64,000 nucleotides of DNA from Aequorivita sinensis (GTDB taxonomy: Bacteria > Bacteroidota > Bacteroidia > Flavobacteriales > Flavobacteriaceae), in assembly GCF_006346335.1 (NCBI RefSeq), contig NZ_VDMC01000008.1:1-64000 (forward strand), read 5' to 3'. Every line of letters begins with the position of its first letter. Position 1 is the first letter of the stretch. The notes under the pieces are model-generated. The model saw nothing but the letters and a program-made list of their open reading frames with translations. It was not told the DNA's origin and searched no databases. Shown in pieces: positions 27,410-35,259 of the stretch. The position numbers and the translations under genes are program-made.

Positions 27410-29416
27410 TTATTTTGGAATTGTTAATTTAATGGTTGTTCCGTTTTTATTCGATTTAATGTTAACTGTACCATTTATAAATTTGGTGCGTTCTGTGATG
27501 TTCAATAAGCCGAAGCAGTTTCCTTTTTCCAACATTTTATCGGCGTCAAAACCTTTTCCGTTATCCTTTATTTCAGCGTACACATATTTATCATCTTCGG
27601 TAATTGTTATTTTACCCGCCATCGCATTGGCGTGCTTCATCATATTGGTAGTAGCTTCCTGAATAATTCGATACAATTGCAGTTCAACAGTATCACTTAA
27701 ATCGCCACTGTAATCTATGTCTGAAGTAAGTAAAAAGCTATGTTGATTTTGCGCTCGATCGGTTAATTGTTCAATACTCAGCTTTAATCCTAATTTATCG
27801 AATAAAGTAGGGCTCAGGTTACGACTAATATTTCTAACTTCCTCTAAAATATTGTCGATTTTTACACTAAATTTAGAGCTATTTGTTTCGAGTGCCTGGC
27901 GTAGATTAACTAATTCATTGCTTACGCTATCGTGCAAATCGGAGGCAATACGCTTGCGTTCTTCTTCAGTTTTACTCAGTAAGAGCGAGGTGAAGTTTTC
28001 AGCCAACACCTTTTCTCTTGCTAAACTTTTACTTTTGTGCCAAATCATAAATATAATAAAAATCAGTATTAGGAACACTGCTCCTATCGTCATAGCAAAA
28101 AGCCATTCTCTTTGTGATTTTAATTGTTTTTCCTGAAGTAAGATTTTATTCTCTTTTTGTTCAGTTTTAAACTTTCGCTCTAATTCAAAGAGTTTTCCTT
28201 GAATAAGTTCTTTCGATTCTTTGTCTCTATTATTTAGAAGAAAGGTGGCGTAAATATTTGCTTTTTCAAAGTCTTTCTTTTTGGTGTAATATGTGTACAA
28301 ACCACTTCCCAATTGAGTCATAAACTGGGTGTTTGGCTCTTCTTCCGCCGCTATTTCATTGTAGAATCTTTCTGCTTCCTCAGGATTTTTTAAAGTTTTG
28401 TCAAAGATTTCGGCATACATTATTTCTTGGAATAGGGTACGCATCTGCAGATCTAGACTGTTGCTTTGATCTGTCATCTCTCTTGCTATTTTAAGAAAGT
28501 CTAAAGCTTCCTTATCCTCTCTTTGTGCAATGTGCTTAAAAGCTAAAAGTTGATTTAATAATGCTTTGTGATAATTGTTGATTCCAGGATATTGTTTGGC
28601 GTGAATAGCCATCGAATCAATATATTTTATTGCGCCTATCGTATCTGCTTTTGCAATATTGAAGTTAACGTAAAGAGAATATGCCGAAAAAGTAAGCGAT
28701 TTGTTTCCTTGCTGTTTTACAATTTGAAGTCCCTTTTTTAAGTTCTTTTCAGCTTCATCTAAGGCAGAAGTTTTTACAAAAATGTCGTGTAGCAGTAAAT
28801 AAACAGTCCCTTGGTTGGTAACATCGCCAATATCTTCAAAAATGCGTAATGCTGCTATAAGGTGTTTTTCAGTGTTTTCGAAATCACGAACTAGTGAGTA
28901 ATTTTGTGCTAAGGAGAAGTTGGTAAACCCAATTATCTGCTTGTGCGATTTCGACTCTGGTTTTAATTCGATTCCTTGTTTAAACCATTTAAAACTTGGG
29001 TCTAATTGATGGTTAAAATAGCTTTGAGCTCCTAAATAATAACACAGGTAACTCTGAGCTTCCCCGCTAATGTCTTTTTTGTGAGTATTGTAGAAATCGC
29101 TACTGGTTTTAAAATATATGCTATCAAAGTGAATATTTCTGTCTAAGGCGTTACCATAAGCTATTAGATAGTTGGCAGCATCTTCATAATTTTTGTTTTC
29201 TATTTGATGGTTGAAATGATACAACGCACTGTCCTTATAAATTTCTGTTCTATAATTAGCCCCATTTTCTAACCATTCATAAGCAGGAAGTGTATGCCTG
29301 TATTCCTCAACATTTTTTTCCTCGATTTGAGGAAGTTTCTGTTCAGAAGAAGTGTCGCAACTTATAGCAAATAAATAAAAAGCAGCGCTAAAAAATAACA
29401 AGAATAGGTTTTTCAT
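27410..29416 (-). CDS. lipoprotein-like TPR sensor histidine kinase (HisKA_3)
   Basis: A 668-residue sensor. The N-terminus has a lipobox-like signal (FYLFAISC, Cys at about 20), followed by a large helical region of TPR-type repeats (residues 50-420), then a coiled coil, a membrane helix (WLFAMTIGAVFLILIFIIFM, near 435-455), and a cytoplasmic kinase of the NarX/DesK type: His495 in ASDLHDSVSNELVNLR, N box QEATTNMMKHANA, and G1 motif KDNGKGFDADK. TPR-bearing kinases of this build are frequent in Bacteroidota. Both a lipobox and an internal membrane helix would give two membrane anchors, which is unusual. Confidence 0.9.
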   Translation of the reverse strand: MKNLFLLFFSAAFYLFAISCDTSSEQKLPQIEEKNVEEYRHTLPAYEWLENGANYRTEIYKDSALYHFNHQIENKNYEDAANYLIAYGNALDRNIHFDSIYFKTSSDFYNTHKKDISGEAQSYLCYYLGAQSYFNHQLDPSFKWFKQGIELKPESKSHKQIIGFTNFSLAQNYSLVRDFENTEKHLIAALRIFEDIGDVTNQGTVYLLLHDIFVKTSALDEAEKNLKKGLQIVKQQGNKSLTFSAYSLYVNFNIAKADTIGAIKYIDSMAIHAKQYPGINNYHKALLNQLLAFKHIAQREDKEALDFLKIAREMTDQSNSLDLQMRTLFQEIMYAEIFDKTLKNPEEAERFYNEIAAEEEPNTQFMTQLGSGLYTYYTKKKDFEKANIYATFLLNNRDKESKELIQGKLFELERKFKTEQKENKILLQEKQLKSQREWLFAMTIGAVFLILIFIIFMIWHKSKSLAREKVLAENFTSLLLSKTEEERKRIASDLHDSVSNELVNLRQALETNSSKFSVKIDNILEEVRNISRNLSPTLFDKLGLKLSIEQLTDRAQNQHSFLLTSDIDYSGDLSDTVELQLYRIIQEATTNMMKHANAMAGKITITEDDKYVYAEIKDNGKGFDADKMLEKGNCFGLLNITERTKFINGTVNIKSNKNGTTIKLTIPK

Positions 29417-29782
29417 AAGATGTGGGGGTAGTTGGTTTTAAGAATCTGAAATTTCAGTCGTGGGAGTTAGCGGTGATGTAAGTTTGGTTTTCTCAAATAT
29501 ATAGAACTTTCGATTTAATTTTTTATATTTTTTTCACCTATGATTTAGTATGAAATTATGCGATATACAGTAAAATTTATTACAATATACCGCAATTATA
29601 AAACTAATGGCCTGCTGAAAATCCCCACTAACAACAAGACCATTAGTCAACTGTATATTTACATAATTACGTGTTTTAACTCAACTTAATACTCCCCAAT
29701 ATTAGCAAGGTTAATAGTAACAGTATTTATATAACTACATTTTTAATTCAACTTCATAAAACTTTCGTTATACAGTATTTCT
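29417..29782. other. intergenic region with imperfect direct repeats
   Basis: No gene is seen in 366 bases. Two similar AT-rich blocks, 29649-29690 and 29719-29757 (AACTGTATATTTACATAATTAC versus AACAGTATTTATATAACTAC, then TTTTAAC/TTCAACTT), lie about 70 bases apart. An 8-bp inverted repeat ACTAATGG/CCATTAGT (29603-29610, 29640-29647) precedes them. It may hold the promoter of the kinase gene. Confidence 0.4.
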
Positions 29783-30262
29783 TTATGGATTGTGGCTAGC
29801 CATAATTGTGGATAGTACTCCGGAATTATTAAATTCTAGCACACAGCTTGTATCGTAATTGTTTTGGGCAGACTTGTTTTTATAATAAATATAATATGGG
29901 CTACCAGGTCCTGCAGCTTCAAAAGGAGCTAGCCTTTCTCCTAACACATTTTTTACTTCTTTAATGGACTTCCCAATAAGATTTTGACTTACTCCATCCA
30001 ATTTTGCATCCTTATATTTGGTTTTAATTGTGTATAACACGTATTCGTCATTACCGTTAAATGCGAAGGTTAAATCAAACTTAAGATCATCATATTGTGT
30101 AACTGCCGAATCGTCTTCTGCCAGATCTATAGGCGTGATTTTTTCTGCTTCGGTATAAGTCATACCTAGTTTTAAACCTTTGTAACCTTTGTCGTCAAAC
30201 TGCCCGTATACTGATAAGGAGGCAAAAAGTAAGAATGCAAATGAGAAAATTATATTTTTCAT
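29783..30262 (-). CDS. secreted hypothetical protein, SmpA/OmlA-like pattern
   Basis: A 159-residue protein with a signal peptide (MKNIIFSFAFLLFASLSVYG). The motif YKGLKLGMTYTEAEKI is like the IKxGMTxxEV start of SmpA/BamE-like and similar two-layer domains, repeated loosely as LIGKSIKEVKNVLG. Two such half-repeats suggest a small alpha-beta duplication. Function not known. It shares strand and signal-type start with the two Trp-rich proteins upstream, and may be co-transcribed with the one at 30307 (44 bases apart). Confidence 0.65.
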   Translation of the reverse strand: MKNIIFSFAFLLFASLSVYGQFDDKGYKGLKLGMTYTEAEKITPIDLAEDDSAVTQYDDLKFDLTFAFNGNDEYVLYTIKTKYKDAKLDGVSQNLIGKSIKEVKNVLGERLAPFEAAGPGSPYYIYYKNKSAQNNYDTSCVLEFNNSGVLSTIMASHNP

Positions 30263-30306
30263 ATATTTAGATTTAATAATTATTGTAATTAGTGTAGCGC
30301 TAAGTT

Positions 30307-31182
30307 TTACTTAATCTTTGTTTGAATACCCGATTTATTGATATCAGCTATAAGAATCACAGCATCCTTTTCTTGAGACCATTTGTCTGGATTGTTCATA
30401 ATGGTGCTCATAGCAGTATTTAGCAGGTATATATATTCATTACTACTGCCATTAATTTTATAGGCTGTCGCGTTTTTAGTTTCTTCTCTTACGCTTTTGG
30501 TTCGTGCGCTATCATAGGTGATATTGTAGTTTTTCACCAAAGACCCTCCTTCGTAATACTTAAAGTTATATTCGCTATTTTCTCTTAACATATTTAGCTG
30601 AAAGTATGTATTGCTAGGCATGGTTTGCCAAGCGCTCCAAGCTGCCCAAGTACCTTTTATGTATTTCTTGGTTGCCTTAAAACTAGTTTTATAATTTTTA
30701 GGTGCCGAAGCTATTGTTTTAGCGGTATAAAGAATGGCATTTCCCAATTCGTGTTCCCACAGGTAGATTTGTGCTTTAGCCGTAGAAACCCAAAGGGATG
30801 GACTTTTCGCAATTTGTTTTAGGGTAATGTTATCTGTCCATAAATAGTTTTTAGAATCGGCATATTTATAGGCAGTTAGATGGTTGTTTGTAAATTGCTT
30901 GCGAATTTTTTCTGTTTCTACAGAATCATAAATTACCTTATCGGTGTACATATCGCCGCCATCATATAGTTTTACTTCATAGCTGCCACCACTTAGATGT
31001 TGTACAGCCAAAGAAGGAATAGATCCGTATAGCTGTTTTTCAGAATCCCAATTAGAAGGCCAACTTTCCCACTTTCCATTTTTAATTTCAATAGACCTTG
31101 AATATGGTAATTCGATTCGAACCTGCGCCTTAACCATTGTAGCGCACATTAATATGATACAAGAAATTATAAGTTTTTTCAT
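30307..31182 (-). CDS. secreted protein with two copies of a Trp-rich repeat domain
   Basis: A 291-residue secreted protein (signal MKKLIISCIILMCATMVKA). I do not recognise the family. The mature part holds two related units: residues 36-146 and 177-284. Each begins with a Trp motif (GKWESWPSNW; GTWAAWSAW), has a Gly-Gly turn (KLYDGGDMY; KYYEGGSLV), then YDSxxTxxxR (YDSVETEKIR; YDSARTKSVR), TAYK (residues 103 and 239), and a closing W before a strand (SPSLW; NPDKW). The next gene upstream has one copy. The domain is therefore real and repeated, and probably not named. Confidence 0.7.
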   Translation of the reverse strand: MKKLIISCIILMCATMVKAQVRIELPYSRSIEIKNGKWESWPSNWDSEKQLYGSIPSLAVQHLSGGSYEVKLYDGGDMYTDKVIYDSVETEKIRKQFTNNHLTAYKYADSKNYLWTDNITLKQIAKSPSLWVSTAKAQIYLWEHELGNAILYTAKTIASAPKNYKTSFKATKKYIKGTWAAWSAWQTMPSNTYFQLNMLRENSEYNFKYYEGGSLVKNYNITYDSARTKSVREETKNATAYKINGSSNEYIYLLNTAMSTIMNNPDKWSQEKDAVILIADINKSGIQTKIK

Positions 31183-31278
31183 TTTATTGAATTTGATTAA
31201 TCAGTAATTATTTATAGAAGTGAATAAGGCTAAAAGCTTGTTTTAAATGTCAAAATGATTTTGCTTTAAGGCAATCGG

Positions 31279-31761
31279 CTACTTATTATGCTTGTATATC
31301 ACTGCACTTCCAAGGTCGTTGTACCAAATGTAAATTCTAGAATTTGCTTTTGAAGTCCAGTTAGCCTTGTTGCTTACAATTTGCGGAAGGGTTACATTTT
31401 CGGTCCACATGTAATTTGGAGAATTGTAATATTTATAGACCGTTATATTGTCGTTGTTGCTTTTTTTGCGGACTTTTTTCGTCTCTGCAGCATCAAAATG
31501 TACGGTTTCTACAAAAATCCCACTAGCAGACCCTCCTTCGTATAAGGATACTTCAAAAGTGCCAAGATTAATTTGTTTAATACTTAAATTAGGGATAAAG
31601 CCGTATTCAGCTTTTTGAGATTCCCAGTTTGAAGGCCATTTTTCCCATCCACCATTTTCAAATCCAATAGATCTTGAATAAGGTAAGTTGATAGTTATTT
31701 GGGCAGAAGCTAAGGTTACTACAGCTAAAAATAAGATAGAAGTTAAGAATAGTTTTTTCAT
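31279..31761 (-). CDS. secreted protein with one Trp-rich repeat domain, paralogue of 30307
   Basis: About 160 residues if the start is the ATG at 31761, which gives a clean signal peptide (MKKLFLTSILFLAVVTLASA). The mature part begins QITINLPYSRSIGFENGGWE, nearly the same as the neighbour's QVRIELPYSRSIEIKNGKWE, and continues with WPSNWESQKAEYG, LYEGGS, FDAAETKKVRK, YKYYNSPNYMWTENVTLPQI and the terminal IYIWYNDLGSAVIYK. It matches the first unit of the downstream gene, so one arose from the other by duplication. Function unknown. Confidence 0.7.
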   Translation of the reverse strand: MKKLFLTSILFLAVVTLASAQITINLPYSRSIGFENGGWEKWPSNWESQKAEYGFIPNLSIKQINLGTFEVSLYEGGSASGIFVETVHFDAAETKKVRKKSNNDNITVYKYYNSPNYMWTENVTLPQIVSNKANWTSKANSRIYIWYNDLGSAVIYKHNK

Positions 31762-32121
31762 TTTGATAGGGTTTAGTTTTCTATTGCAAACTTCAGCCAA
31801 TTGCTAAATTTTGATGTAGTGGTTAACCCTATTTATTTTTTTGAAGCAAATGTTAGATGAAATAATAGATTGAAAAAACAGCTTTTAATAATTGGTAATC
31901 AATTATTTGTATTGGTGTGTAGCGCGAGAAGTAAGAATTGAAAAATTATAAAAATAACTCATCAAACGTTTTGTAATGTACTTGTAACCGAATCGCCTTC
32001 AAGGATTTTTTTATAATTTCTATCCGTGTTTATATTTATTTAGGTGATAAAAGTTGGGTGAATTGGGATTAGAAGAGCGTTTTTCTAAGTTATTAAAATT
32101 CAAGAAGGAGAGAGGTTGCAA

Positions 32122-32251
32122 TCTATGTTTTCACATTCATTAATTCCGTAAGAGTTGCAGTGAATGGTATTGCTGATGCTCTTCCAGGGTTGTAGTTTTT
32201 TAATTTTCTGAAGTCCCAAGAGTTCATTTAATATCTTAGTGAAAACATAGA
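32122..32251. repeat. perfect 13-bp inverted repeat enclosing 104 bases
   Basis: TCTATGTTTTCAC (32122-32134) and GTGAAAACATAGA (32239-32251) are exact inverted repeats. If transcribed, the 130-base segment would fold into a long hairpin just upstream of the XRE operator. It could be a MITE-like remnant, a structured RNA, or a paired regulator site. No reverse transcriptase is nearby. Confidence 0.45.
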
Positions 32252-32257
32252 AATGAG

Positions 32258-32291
32258 ACTTATTGTATGTTGATTTCTGCATACAATAAGT
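32258..32291. promoter_or_regulatory. operator-like 12-bp perfect dyad before the XRE gene
   Basis: ACTTATTGTATG (32258-32269) and CATACAATAAGT (32280-32291) are exact inverted repeats with a 10-base spacer, so the half-site centres are 22 bp apart (two helical turns). It ends 13 bases before the XRE start. This fits autoregulation by the XRE protein, as in controller proteins. Confidence 0.65.
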
Positions 32292-32304
32292 ATAGTTTCG
32301 GATA

Positions 32305-32574
32305 ATGATAAATAAATTTTTACTTAAAGAATTTGGCGCAAAAATTCGTGAGCTAAGGGCAGAAAGAAACCTAAGTCAAGAACAACTTTCTTTTATAACA
32401 GGTTTCCATAGAACTTATATTGGAATGATTGAAAGGGGAGAACGAAATATTTCTTTAACAAATATCGCAGTATTTGCGAAAGCGTTTGAAATGGATATTT
32501 CTGAATTGGTAAACTTCAATAATCAGAAGTCAAAACTTAGCTATCAAGATTATGAATTTAAGGCTGATAGTTAA
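32305..32574 (+). CDS. XRE-family transcriptional regulator (controller-like)
   Basis: An 89-residue protein that is almost only a helix-turn-helix domain: IRELRAERNLSQEQLSFITGFHRTYIGMIERGERNISLTNIAVFAKAF, matching HTH_3 with the recognition helix HRTYIGMIERG. Size and sequence resemble controller proteins of restriction-modification and other defence operons. The stop codon is directly followed by the ATG of the helicase gene (no gap), implying translational coupling. A perfect dyad right upstream is its probable operator. Confidence 0.9.
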   Translation: MINKFLLKEFGAKIRELRAERNLSQEQLSFITGFHRTYIGMIERGERNISLTNIAVFAKAFEMDISELVNFNNQKSKLSYQDYEFKADS

Positions 32575-34545
32575 ATGAAGAGAGCTTATTATAATAATAC
32601 GATTTTAGGCTTCTTAACTGAGGACTCAAATTCAATTTTAGGGCAATTAAGTTTAAATCATACTAATAGGTCTTTAGAGGACTTGCAAAAGAATGCTTGG
32701 GTTAAACAAATTCATATTCTAAAGGATCAATTAAAAGGTATAAATGGTGCAATATATTTTGAGTTTACTATACCTAGAATGGGAAAGAGAGTTGACAATA
32801 TATTAATTGTAAATGATTGTATTTTTGTTGTTGAATTTAAAGTGGGTGATGACGTTTATGGTAAACATGCGCAAACTCAAGTAATAGACTATTGCCTAGA
32901 TTTACAAAATTTTCATGAAGGAAGTCATCATATTAAATTAATACCAGTATTAGTATCAACAAATGCAGATTCCAAACATTGTATTGTAAGTGAGGTTGAA
33001 AAACATAATCAAGTAGCAAAATGCAATAAATCTGGATTAAGAGAAATTGTTGAAAAGTTCACTGATTTTACAAAACAAGAAATAGATATTAAAAAATGGG
33101 AGAATTCTATTTACAAGCCTACGCCGACAATTATAGAGGTTGCTCAGGCTTTGTATAAAGGTCATAAAGTAGAAGAAATATCTCGTCATGATGCTGGAGC
33201 TATAAATCTTTCTAGAACTTCTACATATATTAATCAGGTTATTGAAAATTCTAAATTGTATAAGAAAAAATCAATATGTTTTGTTACTGGTGTACCTGGG
33301 GCAGGAAAAACACTAGCAGGGTTAAGTGTAGCAAATCAAAGAATGCTAGCGGATGAAGACGAGCATGCTGTTTTTTTATCAGGAAACGGACCCTTAGTAG
33401 ATGTCTTAAGAGAAGCCTTAGCTAGAGATTACGTTTTAACTTCTAAGGAAAAAGGTGAGCGTGTGACAAAAGAAAATGCAAAAAGAAGGACGAATGCATT
33501 TATTCAAAATATACATCACTTCAGAGATGAATATCTTAATTATAATATAAAACCAACTGAAAAAGTAGTTGTGTTTGATGAAGCTCAAAGAGCATGGACA
33601 AAAAACCAAGTTAGTTCCTTTATGAAAAGGAAGAAAGGGATAGAGAACTTTGGTATGTCAGAACCAGAATTTTTGATTGATGTTATGAATCGTCATGAGA
33701 ATTGGTGTACTGTAGTTTGTTTAATTGGTGGGGGTCAGGAAATAAATACAGGTGAAGCTGGATTAGAGGAATGGATTAGTGCTTTTGAAAACGATTATAA
33801 AAATTGGGATATTCATTATTCTAATTTAATAGTTGATGGTCCTAACTATATAAAAACAGAAAACCAACGACAATGGCTATTTAACAATGCTACTTCTGTA
33901 ACAGAGTTACATTTATCAGTATCTGTTCGCTCTTTTAGATCAGAAAAAGTTTCAGAATTTGTGCAAGAGCTTTTGGATTTAAATATTGATGAGGCTAAGA
34001 GGGTGTATTTAGAAATAAATAATGATTTTCCAATTTATATTACTAGAGATTTAGATGTGGCTCAGAAATGGCTCAGAGAAGTAAGTAAAGGCTCTGAAAG
34101 AATTGGGTTAATTGCTTCTTCAGGAGCAAGGAGATTGAGAGCTTTAGGAATTGATGTAAAAAACGAAATTTCTCCACCTAACTGGTTTTTAAATGAAAAA
34201 GAAGATGTAAGGTCTTCATATTTTTTAGAAGATGTTGCTACAGAATTTGATATTCAAGGTTTAGAAATTGATAGAACTTGCTTATTATGGGGGGCAAATT
34301 TTTATATTGATAATAATAAATGGGTATATCAAAATTTTAAAGGAAGCAAGTGGATGAATATTAATCAGGAAATTAGCAAAGATTATCTTAAAAATACATA
34401 TCGGGTTTTGTTAACTCGTGCAAGGCAAGGCATGGTGATTTTTATCCCTGAAGGTTCGAAGTTAGACCATACCCGCCCAAGTAAATTTTATGATGGCACC
34501 TATAATTATTTTAAAGAAATAGGGATAGAAGAGTTAGTTAAATAA
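32575..34545 (+). CDS. DUF2075 helicase with N-terminal RecB-type nuclease domain
   Basis: A 656-residue protein. Residues 60-130 look like a PD-(D/E)XK nuclease core: Asp74 (RVDNILIV), Glu87 and Lys89 (VVEFKVG), and the QxxxY motif Gln102-Tyr106 (TQVIDYCLDL) shared with RecB/Cas4-like nucleases. From 230 on there is an SF1-type ATPase: Walker A GVPGAGKT (239-246), Walker B VVVFDEAQRAW (331-341), sensor LIGGGQEIN (383-391), EFDIQGLEID (557-566) and the motif VI stretch YRVLLTRARQGM (609-620). This is the DUF2075 family, related to Schlafen-type helicases. Together with the XRE gene it forms a probable defence or mobile-DNA module. The 3' end overlaps the convergent Nudix gene by 12 bases. Confidence 0.88.
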   Translation: MKRAYYNNTILGFLTEDSNSILGQLSLNHTNRSLEDLQKNAWVKQIHILKDQLKGINGAIYFEFTIPRMGKRVDNILIVNDCIFVVEFKVGDDVYGKHAQTQVIDYCLDLQNFHEGSHHIKLIPVLVSTNADSKHCIVSEVEKHNQVAKCNKSGLREIVEKFTDFTKQEIDIKKWENSIYKPTPTIIEVAQALYKGHKVEEISRHDAGAINLSRTSTYINQVIENSKLYKKKSICFVTGVPGAGKTLAGLSVANQRMLADEDEHAVFLSGNGPLVDVLREALARDYVLTSKEKGERVTKENAKRRTNAFIQNIHHFRDEYLNYNIKPTEKVVVFDEAQRAWTKNQVSSFMKRKKGIENFGMSEPEFLIDVMNRHENWCTVVCLIGGGQEINTGEAGLEEWISAFENDYKNWDIHYSNLIVDGPNYIKTENQRQWLFNNATSVTELHLSVSVRSFRSEKVSEFVQELLDLNIDEAKRVYLEINNDFPIYITRDLDVAQKWLREVSKGSERIGLIASSGARRLRALGIDVKNEISPPNWFLNEKEDVRSSYFLEDVATEFDIQGLEIDRTCLLWGANFYIDNNKWVYQNFKGSKWMNINQEISKDYLKNTYRVLLTRARQGMVIFIPEGSKLDHTRPSKFYDGTYNYFKEIGIEELVK

Positions 34546-34914
34546 CAACTCCTCCACCACAGGAACATCCGCCTCTGCCCAATCCAAGGCAAGTAATTCT
34601 TTTTTATCCGCTAAAATATAATCCGCGTGCTCTCGTAGCTTCAATTCCCCTGAAACATAGTCAGCGGTATAAGGAATCAATTTTATTTTAAAATCAGGAT
34701 AAGCATGGGTGACGGGTGTAAGTCTGTCTTTAACTTCAATATTAATATTTAATTCTTCTAGAACCTCACGCTTTACGCACTCTATTTCAGATTCACCTTC
34801 TTCAATTTTGCCACCTGCAAATTCCCATTTCAAAGGAAGTAACATCGTAGAACTTCGTTGTACAGCAAGAATTTTATCATCTTTTAATATGATAGCACAG
34901 ACTACTTCAATCAT
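34534..34914 (-). CDS. Nudix NTP pyrophosphohydrolase (MutT/NudG-like)
   Basis: A 126-residue Nudix hydrolase. The Nudix box is complete except for a terminal Asn in place of Gly (GGKIEEGESEIECVKREVLEEL, with RE and EE metal ligands). The N-terminal VVCAIILKDDKILAVQRS and the WEFAGGK entry are typical of (d)NTP pyrophosphohydrolases such as MutT and the CTP hydrolase NudG, which clean oxidised or modified nucleotides. The stop overlaps the DUF2075 gene on the other strand, so the last three codons are shared sequence. Possibly the last gene of an egtB-egtD-Kazal-Nudix transcript. Confidence 0.9.
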   Translation of the reverse strand: MIEVVCAIILKDDKILAVQRSSTMLLPLKWEFAGGKIEEGESEIECVKREVLEELNINIEVKDRLTPVTHAYPDFKIKLIPYTADYVSGELKLREHADYILADKKELLALDWAEADVPVVEELLFN

Positions 34915-34968
34915 TTTTATAAGGCTTAAAAATCAAGTTTATTCAGTGTAAACTATGTTTGGTAGAAT

Positions 34969-35208
34969 TTACCTATCCTCCCCACACTTCCCAGGAACAC
35001 TAGCGGTTACTCCAGCTTTTTCGGCTACGCAGGGGTTGGAGTAGGTTTTGCCATCGCAGCCGCATACTGGGTCGTATTGCATAGTGCAAGGGCCGTCGCT
35101 AATTTTAGATTCGTCAATACAGTCGGTGGGATTTTTTACTGCGCAAGAAATTATGAGTAGGGCAATCAGTAAAAATGATATAAGTAGAAAGTAGGGTGAT
35201 GTTTTCAA
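34969..35208 (-). CDS. Kazal-type serine protease inhibitor lipoprotein
   Basis: A 79-residue protein with a lipoprotein signal (FLLIALLIISC, Cys at 22) and one Kazal domain: DCIDESKISDGPC, MQYDPVCGCDGKTYSNPC, EKAGVTASVPGKC, with six cysteines in the Kazal spacing and the YxNxC core. Such small bacterial inhibitors sit on the outer or inner membrane and block serine proteases of prey, hosts or the cell itself. P1 residue is likely in the CTMQY loop. Lies between egtD and the Nudix gene with short gaps on both sides. Confidence 0.88.
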   Translation of the reverse strand: MKTSPYFLLISFLLIALLIISCAVKNPTDCIDESKISDGPCTMQYDPVCGCDGKTYSNPCVAEKAGVTASVPGKCGEDR

Positions 35209-35259
35209 GTTGCTTCTGGTTTAGTTAGAAATAAGAACTTCTAAATTAAACAATATTTC

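Larger units (their letters stand above)
31762..32304. other. long AT-rich intergenic region upstream of the XRE gene
   Basis: No convincing protein-coding gene in about 540 bases. It holds an 8-bp dyad AATAATTG-N5-CAATTATT (31887-31907), a 13-bp inverted repeat spanning 32122-32251 and a 12-bp operator-like dyad at 32258-32291. A minus-strand frame of 60 codons (32100-32282) was not accepted as a gene. Confidence 0.5.

Noticed and set aside
31114-31123. GATTCGAACC, looks like a tRNA T-loop
   Set aside because: It is inside the coding region of the Trp-rich protein and no acceptor or anticodon arms can be drawn.
32122-32251. Retron ncRNA (a1/a2 repeats)
   Set aside because: Inverted repeats have a retron-like spacing but no reverse transcriptase is present within several kb; kept only as an unexplained repeat.
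32100-32282. 60-codon minus-strand frame upstream of the XRE gene
   Set aside because: It starts inside the operator dyad, runs through the inverted repeat, has no recognisable domain and no start signal; probably chance.
34534-34914. Nudix gene as third member of the XRE-DUF2075 operon
   Set aside because: It is on the opposite strand and converges with the helicase gene, so it is not co-transcribed; it fits the egt-side group better.
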